Part shown: positions 1-8,437 of the stretch, piece after piece
How positions within the stretch are numbered: the first letter of the stretch is position 1
Layout: each line of letters begins with the position of its first letter
Origin: Verrucomicrobia subdivision 3 bacterium UBA7542
Lineage (GTDB): Bacteria > Verrucomicrobiota > Verrucomicrobiia > Limisphaerales > UBA11358
Length of the DNA: 13,635 bases
Reading direction: 5' to 3'
Assembly: GCA_002479245.1 (NCBI GenBank)
Contig: DLMG01000223.1
Coordinates: 17,299-30,933 of the forward strand
Program-made: the position numbers and the translations under genes
Notes under the pieces: model-generated
The model's database searches: none
Seen by the model: only the letters and a program-made list of their open reading frames with translations
Told to the model about the DNA's origin: nothing

Positions 1-1
1 A

Positions 2-850
2 TCGCTGCTCGGCTGGAAGGAATACGAAATGGAGGTCATGCGCGACAAGGCCGACAACTGCGTCATCATCTGCTCCATTGAGAACTTCGACCCCATGGGC
101 GTCCACACCGGTGACAGCATCACCGTCGCGCCCATCCAGACGCTCACCGACAAGGAATTTCAGATCATGCGCGACCAGAGTTTCGCCGTGATCCGCGCCG
201 TGGGCGTCGAGACCGGCGGCTCGAACATCCAGTTCGCCGTGAATCCGGACAACGGTCGCATGGTCATCATCGAGATGAACCCGCGCGTCAGCCGCAGCTC
301 CGCGCTGGCATCCAAGGCCACCGGCTTTCCCATCGCTAAAATCGCCGCCAAGCTCGCCGTCGGCTACCTGCTCGACGAAATCCGCAACGACATCACCCGC
401 GAAACTCCCGCGAGCTTCGAGCCGACGATTGATTACGTCGTCACCAAGATACCGCGGTTCGCGTTCGAGAAATTCGCGCAGGCCGACCCGACGCTGACGA
501 CGCAGATGAAAAGCGTGGGCGAAGCGATGGCCATTGGCCGCACGTTCAAGGAAAGCCTGCAGAAATGCCTGCGCTCGCTGGAGATTGGCCGCAGCGGCCT
601 GGGCGGCGACGGCAAACCCTGGCGCATCGGCACGGAAGTTTATGGCGACCGCGACATCCTGCCGCGCGACGTCATCAGCCGCAAACTGAGCGTGCCGAAT
701 GCCGAACGCATCTTCTTCATCCGCCACGCCTTGCGCGCCGGCTTCACCATTGATGAGATTTTTGGTCTGACCAAAATTGACAGGTGGTTTTTGGCTCAGA
801 TAAAGGAAATCGTAGATTTCGAAGAAGAGCTTGCCTCGGCCAAAAACTGA
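2..850 (+). CDS. carB: Carbamoyl-phosphate synthase large chain, N-terminal half (5' end outside window, stops after first half)
   Basis: The reading frame is open from base 2, so the gene begins upstream of the window. CarB makes carbamoyl phosphate from bicarbonate, ammonia and two ATP for pyrimidine and arginine synthesis in the cytoplasm. The visible 282 residues match the ATP-grasp carboxyphosphate half: [61 protein letters not shown] and [10 protein letters not shown]. They run into the oligomerisation region, ending at [24 protein letters not shown] and a TGA. Full-length CarB is about 1070 residues, and this chain stops near E. coli position 475. The carbamoyl-phosphate half and the allosteric domain are absent downstream. 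Split carB genes (carB1/carB2) are known from some archaea and Aquifex, so this may be a functional first half with its partner elsewhere. The alternative is a truncated gene. The family is certain; functional status is not. Confidence 0.93.
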   Translation, partial: SLLGWKEYEMEVMRDKADNCVIICSIENFDPMGVHTGDSITVAPIQTLTDKEFQIMRDQSFAVIRAVGVETGGSNIQFAVNPDNGRMVIIEMNPRVSRSSALASKATGFPIAKIAAKLAVGYLLDEIRNDITRETPASFEPTIDYVVTKIPRFAFEKFAQADPTLTTQMKSVGEAMAIGRTFKESLQKCLRSLEIGRSGLGGDGKPWRIGTEVYGDRDILPRDVISRKLSVPNAERIFFIRHALRAGFTIDEIFGLTKIDRWFLAQIKEIVDFEEELASAKN

Positions 851-870
851 TTGCCCCTCAACCCTCAACC

Positions 871-948
871 ATGAACTCTCAACCAACTTCGTTCCTGACG
901 CAGATCAAAGAGATTGTGGATTTTGAGGAAGAACCGGCCACCCTCTAA
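871..948 (+). pseudogene. Second copy of the carB tail (25-codon remnant)
   Basis: A short frame starts at ATG 871 and ends at TAA 946-948. It reads MNSQPTS followed by [18 protein letters not shown]. From FLTQ onward it repeats the tail of the preceding carB product ([18 protein letters not shown]) almost exactly, but with many third-position differences, so it is a diverged copy rather than a recent duplication. It starts 20 bases after the carB stop. The piece that would normally precede it appears at 4794-4973. It is most simply a leftover of a second carB copy. A translated micropeptide is possible but unsupported. Confidence 0.7.
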
Positions 949-1156
949 CGGCATGGTGTTGCGGGCCTGCCGGGCGGGACAAAAATCTGAGTGCCCATAA
1001 CAATTCCGATGGCGGGGGGCTTAGACACGTTGACCGCGCGCCATCAAGGGGGAATTTAAAATTCTTGAATGAGCCTTTGGCCGAAAATTCCTGTGCGTTT
1101 TGATGATCGAAATCCGGCTGGTTCAACTCGAACTCGCTTTGCCGAAAATAAAATGC

Positions 1157-1185
1157 TTGCCATCCGGTTCCGTTGTTTGTATTCT
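1157..1185 (+). promoter_or_regulatory. Candidate sigma70-type promoter for the CotH-family gene
   Basis: TTGCCA (1157-1162) and TATTCT (1180-1185) are separated by 17 bases and lie 44 bases before the ATG at 1230. The 949-1229 gap holds no gene, and this is its best promoter-like pair. It was found by eye. The consensus of this phylum is not well known to me, so it is only a candidate. Confidence 0.3.
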
Positions 1186-1229
1186 GAATACTGTCCCATG
1201 CGTGTTCGGCTTTCGTATCTTCCACAGTC

Positions 1230-4200
1230 ATGAAAAATTTCTCATCTCTTTCGCTTTTGGCCGCCGCGATTTTTTTGAGTCCGCTGGCGGCGTTTTCCGC
1301 GTCAACCAACCTCACCTGGCAGGCGGTGGGCATTTCCGAATTCATGGCCACGAACCAAAGCACGGTGCTGGACGCGGACGGCGATCCTTCCGGCTGGATC
1401 GAAATCTTCAATCCCACGGCGAACGACGTGAGTCTCAGCGGCTGGTCGCTGACGGATGATACGAATAATCTCCGGCAGTGGCTTTTTCCGAATGTCGTCA
1501 TCCCTGACGCGGGGGACGCCAACGGGTCGGATAATTTTCTGGTCGTGTTCGCGTCCGGAAAAAATCGAACCAACAACACCGCCGAGCTGCACACCAATTT
1601 CAAACTGCCGGTGAACGGCGGTTTTCTGGCGCTGGTGGACGCCAAGACGAACATCGTTTCGGTTTTTAGTGCTTATCCGCCGCAACAGCCCGATGTCTCC
1701 TATGGGCTTGATCCGTTCAATCCCAACTTGGCCGGCTATTTTCCCGCAGCCACGCCGGGCGACGCCAATTTCATCGGCGGCACAAATTTTTCGCCGGCGG
1801 TCGTGTTTTCTCGCACGGGTTGCACGTTTGTCGCGCCGTTCACTTTGCAGCTTTCGACGGCTTCGAACAACGCGACAATTCATTACACGCTGGACGGCAG
1901 TGCACCCACATCGGACTCCGCGGTTTACAGCAGCTCGATTTCGATTACCGGCTCCGTGCAAGTGCGGGCGCGGGCGTTTGGGTCGGGCTTGATGCCCGGG
2001 CCGCTGCACAGCGAGACCTTTCTGAAACTGGATTCCAGCCTCGTGAGCACCAATTCGAACCTGCCGGCGATTGTCCTTTACAATTTTGGCGCCGGCAGCG
2101 TGCCGTATAACGACACGGTCGGCGCCACCGATCAATTCGTGAACGTGTCCATCTACGAGCCGCTAAACGGCGTCACTTCGCTCACGAACGCGCCCACGCT
2201 GACGGCGCGCGCGGGTCTGATTGTCCGCGGCTCCAGCACGGAGTCGCTGCCCAAAAAAGCATTTTCGATGGAATTCTGGGACGACCTGAACAATTCCGCG
2301 GATTATTCGCCGCTCGGTTTGCCGGCGGAATCGGATTTTGTTTTGTATGCGCCGGATAATTTCGAGCCGGTGCTGATTCATAATCCGCTGATTTACCAGT
2401 TGAGCAACGAAGTCGGCCGTTACGCCCCGCGCACGCGGCTCGTGGAAGTTTATCTCGTCACCACCGCCGGGCCGGTGACCGCCACCAGTTACAACGGCAT
2501 CTATGTGCTTGAGGAAAAAATCAAGTGGGACAAAAACCGCGTGGACATTGATAAAATTCATTCCGTGGACAACCTCCATCCGCAGGACAACACGTCGCCC
2601 AACGTCACCGGCGGTTATCTGATGAAAATTGACCGGCTCGGCCCGGGCGAAAGCGGTTTCAGCGCCGCCGGCCAGACCATTGTTTATGACGAGCCGAAAG
2701 AGGCGGACATCAAAACGCCGCAGCGGGCGCCGCAGCAGCAGTATCTGCAAAACTACATGAATGCGTTCGGCACGGCGTTGAACGGCGCCAGTTACACCAA
2801 TCTCACCAACGGCTTTCGCGCCTATGTGGATGTGCCGTCATGGCTGGACCATCATATTCTCAACGTGATGGCGTTCAACGTGGATGCGTTGCGGCTGAGC
2901 GCGTATTTTTACAAGGAGCGCACGAACGGACTCTTTTTCGGGCCGATTTGGGATTTTGACCGCTCCCAAGGCTCGACGGACGGACGCGATTTCAGCCCGC
3001 TTTACTGGCGCGCGCCCATCCCGGATTACGGCACGGACTTTTTTAATTATCCCTGGTGGGGCCGGATGTTCACGGACATTGATTTCTGGCAGGCGTGGAT
3101 TGACCGCTACGAAGATTTGCGCGCCGGCGTGCTGTCCACCAACCACATCTACGCGGACATTGACGCGCTCGTCGCGCAGGTGCAGGCGGAGGAGCCGCGC
3201 GAAATTGCGCGCTGGCCGACGCTCACCACGCCGCGCTCCGGCACGATCACGATTTCAGGTTACAGCTATACCTTCCCCGGCACGTGTCAGGGCGAAGTGA
3301 ACTTTCTGAAAAAATGGTATGCGGACCGGCTTTATTTCATGGACACCAATTTTCTGGCCAAGCCCCTTTACAGCAACACCAGCGGCGCCATCACGAATGG
3401 CGCGACGCTCGTCCTGACCGCGCCGGGCGCGACGATTTATTACACGACCAACGGTGCCGACCCGCGCGTGTCCGGCGGGGGCGTTCTCTCGAACGCGCTG
3501 GTTTACAGTTCGGCCATCGCCTTGACCACCAACGTGACGATTCTGGCCCGCGCCTACAACGCGAGTCATCACAATTTGACCGGTGCCAACAATCCGCCGC
3601 TGTCCAGCCCGTGGTCGGGGCTGGCGAGTGAAAATTTTGTCCTGGTGTTCGCGCCCGTCATCACGCAACGGTCGGCGGATTTGTGGGCTTACGTTGGCCA
3701 AAGCCCGACGTTCACCGTGCAGGCCAGCGGCAGTCCAGCGCCCACATATCAATGGCAATTTAATGGTACCAACCTCATCGGCCAGACCAACTCGCAACTC
3801 ACGCTGACATCCCTTGGGACAAACCAAACAGGAACGTATTCAATCCTCGTCACCAATCTGGCCGGCGGCACCAATGCTTCATTTGTTTTGACCGTTACGC
3901 CCAAGCCAAATCTGGTGATCACGGAAGCCATGTCCAGCGAATCCAAAGGCACGATCAATTCAACCCTCGATCACCTGGATTGGTGGGAATTGACCAATCT
4001 CGGAGATTTTCCGGTGAACTTGCAAGGCTATCGTTTTGACGACGACCACGACTCATTCAGCGATGCCGACACCCTCACCAACAACGTGACCATTGCGCCC
4101 GGCGAATCCATTATTCTGGCCGAAGACATGACACCTGACCAGTTTCGCACCTGGTGGGGGCCGCAAAATCTTCCCGCCCAGCTCCAAATCATCACCTATC

Positions 4201-4655
4201 CCAGCATCGGGTTCAGTTCTTCCGGGGATGCCGTGTATTTATGGAACGCTGCGGCCAATTCCCTCACGGATACTGTTGCGAGTGTCACCTTTCCTGCAGC
4301 CACGCGGGGGGTTTCCTTCGGCTACGATCCCGTGTCCAACACGTTTGGAGGCTTGAGTGTGGCGGGCCAGAGCGGCGCGTTTGTGGCTGCGGTGAACGGC
4401 GACATCGGCTCGCCCGGCGCGATCCTAAACCTGCCGCGCTTTACCAGTTTCAATTTCAACAGCGCCAGCGGATTTAATTTAAGTTTCGTGACCCAGCCGA
4501 ATTTGAATTACCGCCTCGAATACAAAAATGATTTGGCGGCTCCGGCGTGGACCACGCTGACGAATTTCACCGCGGTATCAACTTTGTTTCTCATCACCGA
4601 CCCGGTCGCCGACACCAATTCAGCGCGCTTTTATCGCGTTGTCGTGACGCCGTAA
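1230..4655 (+). CDS. Secreted LTD/CotH-kinase/chitobiase-like multidomain protein
   Basis: This is a 1141-residue exported protein. Residues 1-24 form a Sec signal peptide (MKNFSSLSLLAAAIFLSPLAAFSA), which supports the ATG at 1230; no clear ribosome binding site is seen. Domains in order: lamin-tail-type domain (about 31-150, with GISEFMATNQ and GWIEIFNPTANDVSLSGWSL); chitobiase/hexosaminidase C-terminal-type domain (about 200-265, HYTLDGSAPT); CotH kinase-like domain (about 280-650, with RGSSTESLPKKAF, NGIYVLEEKIKWD and IWDFDRS at 573-579); a second chitobiase-type domain (about 711-808, YYTTNGADPR); an Ig-like domain (about 808-890, PTYQWQFNGTNL); a second lamin-tail domain (about 892-1063); and a C-terminal module ending ARFYRVVVTP, typical of verrucomicrobial exported proteins. 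CotH of spore formers is a protein kinase; activity here is unproven. Surface polymer binding or remodelling is an inference. It lies between two carB fragments. Confidence 0.88.
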   Translation: MKNFSSLSLLAAAIFLSPLAAFSASTNLTWQAVGISEFMATNQSTVLDADGDPSGWIEIFNPTANDVSLSGWSLTDDTNNLRQWLFPNVVIPDAGDANGSDNFLVVFASGKNRTNNTAELHTNFKLPVNGGFLALVDAKTNIVSVFSAYPPQQPDVSYGLDPFNPNLAGYFPAATPGDANFIGGTNFSPAVVFSRTGCTFVAPFTLQLSTASNNATIHYTLDGSAPTSDSAVYSSSISITGSVQVRARAFGSGLMPGPLHSETFLKLDSSLVSTNSNLPAIVLYNFGAGSVPYNDTVGATDQFVNVSIYEPLNGVTSLTNAPTLTARAGLIVRGSSTESLPKKAFSMEFWDDLNNSADYSPLGLPAESDFVLYAPDNFEPVLIHNPLIYQLSNEVGRYAPRTRLVEVYLVTTAGPVTATSYNGIYVLEEKIKWDKNRVDIDKIHSVDNLHPQDNTSPNVTGGYLMKIDRLGPGESGFSAAGQTIVYDEPKEADIKTPQRAPQQQYLQNYMNAFGTALNGASYTNLTNGFRAYVDVPSWLDHHILNVMAFNVDALRLSAYFYKERTNGLFFGPIWDFDRSQGSTDGRDFSPLYWRAPIPDYGTDFFNYPWWGRMFTDIDFWQAWIDRYEDLRAGVLSTNHIYADIDALVAQVQAEEPREIARWPTLTTPRSGTITISGYSYTFPGTCQGEVNFLKKWYADRLYFMDTNFLAKPLYSNTSGAITNGATLVLTAPGATIYYTTNGADPRVSGGGVLSNALVYSSAIALTTNVTILARAYNASHHNLTGANNPPLSSPWSGLASENFVLVFAPVITQRSADLWAYVGQSPTFTVQASGSPAPTYQWQFNGTNLIGQTNSQLTLTSLGTNQTGTYSILVTNLAGGTNASFVLTVTPKPNLVITEAMSSESKGTINSTLDHLDWWELTNLGDFPVNLQGYRFDDDHDSFSDADTLTNNVTIAPGESIILAEDMTPDQFRTWWGPQNLPAQLQIITYPSIGFSSSGDAVYLWNAAANSLTDTVASVTFPAATRGVSFGYDPVSNTFGGLSVAGQSGAFVAAVNGDIGSPGAILNLPRFTSFNFNSASGFNLSFVTQPNLNYRLEYKNDLAAPAWTTLTNFTAVSTLFLITDPVADTNSARFYRVVVTP

Positions 4656-4713
4656 AATCAAAATCATCGCTGCACAAAGGGTTCCGGTCCGCGACACGCC
4701 GGCGCCAAGACGA

Positions 4714-4733
4714 TTTTTTCGCCGACGGAAAAA
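4714..4733 (+). terminator. Weak hairpin, possible terminator after the CotH-family gene
   Basis: TTTTTTCG (4714-4721) pairs with CGGAAAAA (4726-4733) over 8 bp with one U-G pair and a four-base loop, 58 bases after the CotH-family stop. No T-run follows, so intrinsic termination is doubtful. Confidence 0.25.
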
Positions 4734-4793
4734 TGATCGGCACGCTTGGCGGGCGGGCGTCTCGAAGCCGGGGTGCAGCCGCGTGCCCTCACC

Positions 4794-4973
4794 CGCAGCG
4801 GCCTGGGCGGTGACGGCAGGCCTTGGCGCATCGGCACGGAAGTCTATGGCGACCGCGACATTTTGCCCAAGGATATCACCCGCCGCAAACTGAGCGTGCC
4901 GAATGCCGGGCGGGTGTTTTTCATCCGGCACGCCTTGCGCCCCGGCTTCACCATCGAGGAAATTTTCAATCTG
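4794..4973 (+). pseudogene. Internal carB fragment (60 codons of a second copy)
   Basis: These 180 bases align without gaps to 590-769 of the carB gene at the left edge. Hand alignment gives 151 of 180 identical bases and 50 of 60 identical residues ([20 protein letters not shown], then [16 protein letters not shown] and RHALRPGFTIEEIFNL). More than half of the changed codons are synonymous, so this copy evolved as a working protein before it was broken. Homology begins abruptly after a short unrelated leader (4746-4793) and ends at a GCGGTGG/CCACCGC hairpin. The frame then runs on as unrelated sequence to 5045. The missing next part of the copy resembles the piece at 871-948. It is not a functional gene. 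Confidence 0.85.
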
Positions 4974-4993
4974 CGGTGGCCCTCCACCGCTTT
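4971..4993 (+). repeat. Hairpin repeat at the carB-fragment breakpoint
   Basis: GCGGTGG (4973-4979) and CCACCGC (4984-4990) are perfect 7-bp arms around the loop CCCT, flanked by CT on the left and TTT on the right. The same CT-GCGG...CCGC-TTT frame occurs in the hairpins at 10799-10839, 10966-10989 and 12166-12197. It begins exactly where similarity to carB ends. A reduced carB TKIDRW coding stretch with a 12-base deletion is an alternative reading for its first bases. Confidence 0.55.
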
Positions 4994-5095
4994 CATTCCG
5001 CGACGGCGCGCAACTGCTCCCACAGGGATCGTTCTCGGAAAATAGGTGTATCAGTGAAGCAGATTTGCTGCGATAGTGGTCTGCTGGTTTTCAAC

Positions 5096-5815
5096 GTGAA
5101 CATTTCATCCGCCATTTTTGACTGCAGCGCTCCGGACCTGGATTCGTGTCCGGACGAGTCCCTGCCTGAATTCGCCTTCGTCGGCCGCTCGAACGTCGGC
5201 AAGTCCTCCCTGCTGAACCTGCTCTCGGGCAAGCTGGATCTGGCCCGGGTCTCGCCCACTCCGGGGTTCACCAAGCTCATCAACATTTTCACGATGAACA
5301 AATGCTGGCGTCTGGTGGATCTGCCGGGCTACGGGTTCGCCGCCGGGGCGCGTAAGGCTAAATTCAAGTTCAACCATGCGGTGGACGATTACCTTAAGCA
5401 TCGAACGAGCCTTTGCTGTGTTTTTGCGCTGCTCGATTCCGGGCTGCCACCGCAGGAAATCGATGTCGAATTCGTGGCCTGGCTCGCCCGCAACTCCGTC
5501 CCGTTCGTCCTCGTCTTCACCAAGACGGACAAGGTAACGCCCGCCACGGTGCAGGCAAACATCGCGGCGTTTACGGCCCGCATCTCCGGATGGTTCGAGA
5601 AGCTGCCGGCGATCTTCACCTGTTCCGCGATGGCGAAGCATGGTCGGGAGGAATTGCTCGGAGTAATCGCCGAGGCGATGACTGTCATACAGGCTGAGTC
5701 GGAACAAGCGCAGCCGGGGGCCGTGATTCCACCCGATGATTTGGCAACCACCGGTCAGAAAGTAAGCGCTCAGCCTGTCCGCAAAAGGCGTCCCGATCTC
5801 TCGCGCCCCTGGTGA
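5096..5815 (+). CDS. engB: EngB/YihA/YsxC GTPase, ribosome large-subunit assembly
   Basis: This is an Era/Obg-related GTPase of the EngB (YsxC/YihA) group, which acts in the cytoplasm in 50S subunit assembly. All G motifs are visible: GRSNVGKSS (30-38, P-loop K36), DLPGYG (75-80), TKTD (142-145) and CSA (176-178), as well as the family segment LPEFAFVGRSNVGKSSLLN. I chose the GTG at 5096 because MNISSAIFDCSAPDL aligns with the usual EngB start; GTG 5054 is a possible longer start. The open frame extends much further upstream (to about 4823) only because it overlaps the carB fragment in another frame. At 239 residues it is longer than the usual 195-215 because of a tail after about 200 rich in Q, P, K and R (ending RKRRPDLSRPW). 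No ribosome binding site is evident. Confidence 0.93.
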   Translation: MNISSAIFDCSAPDLDSCPDESLPEFAFVGRSNVGKSSLLNLLSGKLDLARVSPTPGFTKLINIFTMNKCWRLVDLPGYGFAAGARKAKFKFNHAVDDYLKHRTSLCCVFALLDSGLPPQEIDVEFVAWLARNSVPFVLVFTKTDKVTPATVQANIAAFTARISGWFEKLPAIFTCSAMAKHGREELLGVIAEAMTVIQAESEQAQPGAVIPPDDLATTGQKVSAQPVRKRRPDLSRPW

Positions 5816-5886
5816 TGTTGCGGGTCCCACTGGGGTTTCACAGAATAACGTTCGACGCTTGCCGGAGAATTCGTTTTACTGCGCGC

Positions 5887-6792
5887 ATGAAATTCACCGG
5901 TATTCGCTGGCTCAATCTGGGTTGTGGAATTCTTTTCACGGCGCACGTTTGGGCGGCGCCGCCAATCAAACCCATTCCGTTGTGGCCGGGGCTCGCACCG
6001 GGTGAAACCAATACGGTTTCGACCGAACACGATACGAGCAAGCCCGGCAGTGAACTTATCGCAGGGAAACCCGTCATCCGCCTCGGCAACGTGTCACAAC
6101 CCAGCATCACGATTTATCGTCCGCCCGCCGACAAGGATACCGGCGCGGCGGTGATCGTTTGTCCCGGCGGCGGCTATTACATCCTTGCCTGGGACCTGGA
6201 AGGCACTGAGGTCTGCGAGTGGCTCAACTCCATCGGCGTCACCGGCGTGTTGCTCAAGTATCGGGTGCCGAAGCAGGAGAATGGGGCGTTGCAGGATATC
6301 CAGCGTGCGCTCGGTCTAGTGCGCCATCGCGCAAAAGAATTTGGCATAGATCCGCAGCGCATCGGTGTGCTCGGGTTTTCCGCCGGTGGCCATCTTTGCG
6401 CCAACCTTTGCGCCAATGACAGCGAGCGAGCTTACCCCGCCGTGGACGAAGCCGATGCCACCAGTTGCCGGCCTGATTTCCAATTTCTCATCTATCCCGG
6501 CAGCCTTGTTCAAATGGACGGGGACAAACCCGGGAAGATCGCTCCCTATCTTGCCGTGACCACCAACACGCCGCCGACATTTATCGTCATGGCGGCGAAT
6601 GATCCTGCCCGGGTGGAAAACGCGTTGGTTTACGCGCTCGCACTGAAGCAATCGAAAGTGCCGTTCGAGTTGCATGTCTATCCCACCGGCGGACATGGCT
6701 ACGGCCTGCGCCGCACGCAAGAGCCGATCACCACCTGGCCTGACCGCGCAACGGAATGGATGAAAAACCGCGGCTGGCTGGAGGTCCGGTGA
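5887..6792 (+). CDS. Secreted alpha/beta-hydrolase, esterase (acetylxylan esterase-like)
   Basis: This 301-residue serine hydrolase has an alpha/beta fold and resembles bacterial carbohydrate-active esterases (COG0657/BD-FAE type). The start at ATG 5887 is chosen over the in-frame ATG 5812 because it gives a clean signal peptide (MKFTGIRWLNLGCGILFTAHVWA). Visible motifs are the oxyanion-hole segment CPGGGYY, the nucleophile elbow GFSAGG with S165, the acid in AANDP (D239) and the base in GGHGYG (H270). Its last four bases overlap the GTG start of the GH32 gene, so the two are almost certainly co-translated. This suggests it removes acyl groups from the carbohydrate that the GH32 enzyme cuts. 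The substrate cannot be read from the sequence; a peptidase-like or general esterase role remains possible. Confidence 0.86.
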   Translation: MKFTGIRWLNLGCGILFTAHVWAAPPIKPIPLWPGLAPGETNTVSTEHDTSKPGSELIAGKPVIRLGNVSQPSITIYRPPADKDTGAAVIVCPGGGYYILAWDLEGTEVCEWLNSIGVTGVLLKYRVPKQENGALQDIQRALGLVRHRAKEFGIDPQRIGVLGFSAGGHLCANLCANDSERAYPAVDEADATSCRPDFQFLIYPGSLVQMDGDKPGKIAPYLAVTTNTPPTFIVMAANDPARVENALVYALALKQSKVPFELHVYPTGGHGYGLRRTQEPITTWPDRATEWMKNRGWLEVR

Positions 6793-8312
6793 GCTTTACG
6801 CTTCGAACTCTGCCATTAACCTTATTCGCGCTTTTGCTTCTGCCGCCTGGCTCGCGAGGTGAAGTCACGAACGAAGCAATGGTTCGTGCGACCGCTGCCG
6901 TCCAAGCTGCCATGCCGCGTGCCCAGGCCGATCCCAACCACCCGATTTTTCACGTCACGGCTCCGGCCCAATGGATCAACGATCCCAACGGCCCCATTTT
7001 TTACAAAGGTTATTACCATCTTTTTTATCAACTGCATCCGTTCAGCGATGAAAGCGGGCCGAAATACTGGGGGCATGTCCGCAGTCGCGACCTGGTGAAG
7101 TGGGAACCATTACCCATCGCGCTCTGGCCTTCCGCCGAGGCGGGTGAAACGGAAGTCTGGTCCGGTTGTTGCACCGTGAATGGACTGGGTGAGCCCATGG
7201 CTTTTTACACCAGCATCGGTCCTGGCAAACCGGCCTTTGACCACGCCGAACAATGGGCCGCCATCGGCGATGATAATTTGATCTCGTGGCGCAAATCGCC
7301 CGGCAACCCGGTGCTGTCCGAAGCATTAAACGGCGGGACGAAAATCTATGACTGGCGCGATCCGTTTATTTTTCACGACCAGAAAAATACCTTCCTTGTG
7401 ACGGGCGGCCACATGGCGAAAGAAGGTCGGGCGGCGGTGAATATTTATGAAGCTGAAAACCCCGAACTGACCAAATGGAAATATCGTGGAGTGATGTTTC
7501 AACATCCCGATGCCGGAGCGCCCACGGTGGAATGCCCCAATTTTTTCAAGCTCGGCAACCAGTGGGTGCTCTTCGTGTCGCCGTATGGCAAGGTGCAATA
7601 CTTCGTCGGCGATTTCGACGCGGAGACCTGCCGCTTTCGGGCGCGCACGCGGGGGTGCCTGGATTATGGGCCGAATTTTTATGCGCCAAACACCATGCAG
7701 GTTCCCGATGGCCGCCGCCTCGTCTGGGGTTGGGTGGGTGGGTTTCCCGGTGGGCATGGCTGGAACGGTTGCCTGTCCTTGCCGCGCCTGCTGACCTTGT
7801 CGCGTGACGGCCAACTCCGGCAAAACCCCGCGCCACAACTAACTAAACTTCGCGGCAAAGCAGTCAAATTCCATAACATTCTTTTGGATAACAGCACTGA
7901 AACGGTGAGGATGGCAGGAATGAAATTACCATTGAAAAACAATGGCGTTTTTCTGGGAATATGGAATACGAACACAATCGAAATCCAAGCGGAAATTGAT
8001 ATGCCAACGGCCAAAAATTTTGAGATGCAAATCGGCGATTCTAAAAATACGTCGCCAATTGTCGTTAGTTTCAATGGCACAGAACTTCAAGTGATGGATG
8101 TCAAAGCTCCGCTGACATTGACAGGCGAACGGAAATTGAATTTACGCATTTTTTTGGATCGTTCCGTGTTGGAGGTTTTTGCCAACGAAACAGTTTGTAT
8201 CACCAAAACAATTCCGTCGCACGCCGCCGCTGCCAATTTGAAACTTCACGCCGATGGCGGTTCTGCCACCGCAAAACTCATCCAGGCCTGGCCGATGAAA
8301 ACGATCTGGTAG
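6789..8312 (+). CDS. Glycoside hydrolase family 32 (levanase/inulinase/invertase type), secreted
   Basis: This 507-residue GH32 enzyme hydrolyses beta-fructosidic bonds in fructans or sucrose-type sugars. The start is GTG 6789, overlapping the upstream TGA (GTGA). It gives a signal peptide (VSFTLRTLPLTLFALLLLPPGSRG), whereas the upstream ATG 6756 would bury it. The three catalytic motifs are intact: WINDPNG with nucleophile D65, WRDP with D191, and ECPNFF with acid/base E248. The five-bladed propeller spans about 45-350. A beta-sandwich C-terminal domain (about 360-505, with LRIFLDRSVLEVFAN) completes the fold. The DNA for that domain is strikingly AT-richer than the rest: about 40% GC by hand count over 7861-8160, against about 65% in sampled blocks upstream. 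Exact specificity (levan, inulin or sucrose) is not determinable here. Confidence 0.94.
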   Translation: MSFTLRTLPLTLFALLLLPPGSRGEVTNEAMVRATAAVQAAMPRAQADPNHPIFHVTAPAQWINDPNGPIFYKGYYHLFYQLHPFSDESGPKYWGHVRSRDLVKWEPLPIALWPSAEAGETEVWSGCCTVNGLGEPMAFYTSIGPGKPAFDHAEQWAAIGDDNLISWRKSPGNPVLSEALNGGTKIYDWRDPFIFHDQKNTFLVTGGHMAKEGRAAVNIYEAENPELTKWKYRGVMFQHPDAGAPTVECPNFFKLGNQWVLFVSPYGKVQYFVGDFDAETCRFRARTRGCLDYGPNFYAPNTMQVPDGRRLVWGWVGGFPGGHGWNGCLSLPRLLTLSRDGQLRQNPAPQLTKLRGKAVKFHNILLDNSTETVRMAGMKLPLKNNGVFLGIWNTNTIEIQAEIDMPTAKNFEMQIGDSKNTSPIVVSFNGTELQVMDVKAPLTLTGERKLNLRIFLDRSVLEVFANETVCITKTIPSHAAAANLKLHADGGSATAKLIQAWPMKTIW

Positions 8313-8437
8313 GCGATGGCAACCAGCCGCTGGCACGTCCTATTCCACCGGAATGAAATTGCAGCACGGGTCGATTTGGATTTCGTTCGCAACGAGCCTG
8401 GTGCCGGCGGCAAATTTCCGCCAGAGCCAACCATCAC

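Noticed and set aside
1302..2135. Long minus-strand open frames inside the CotH-family gene
   Set aside because: They are Arg/Gly/Ala-rich shadows of a gene with a clear signal peptide and recognisable domains.
4823..5095. N-terminal extension of EngB by 91 residues
   Set aside because: This part is read in a different frame across the carB fragment and does not resemble an EngB N terminus. GTG 5096 fits the family.
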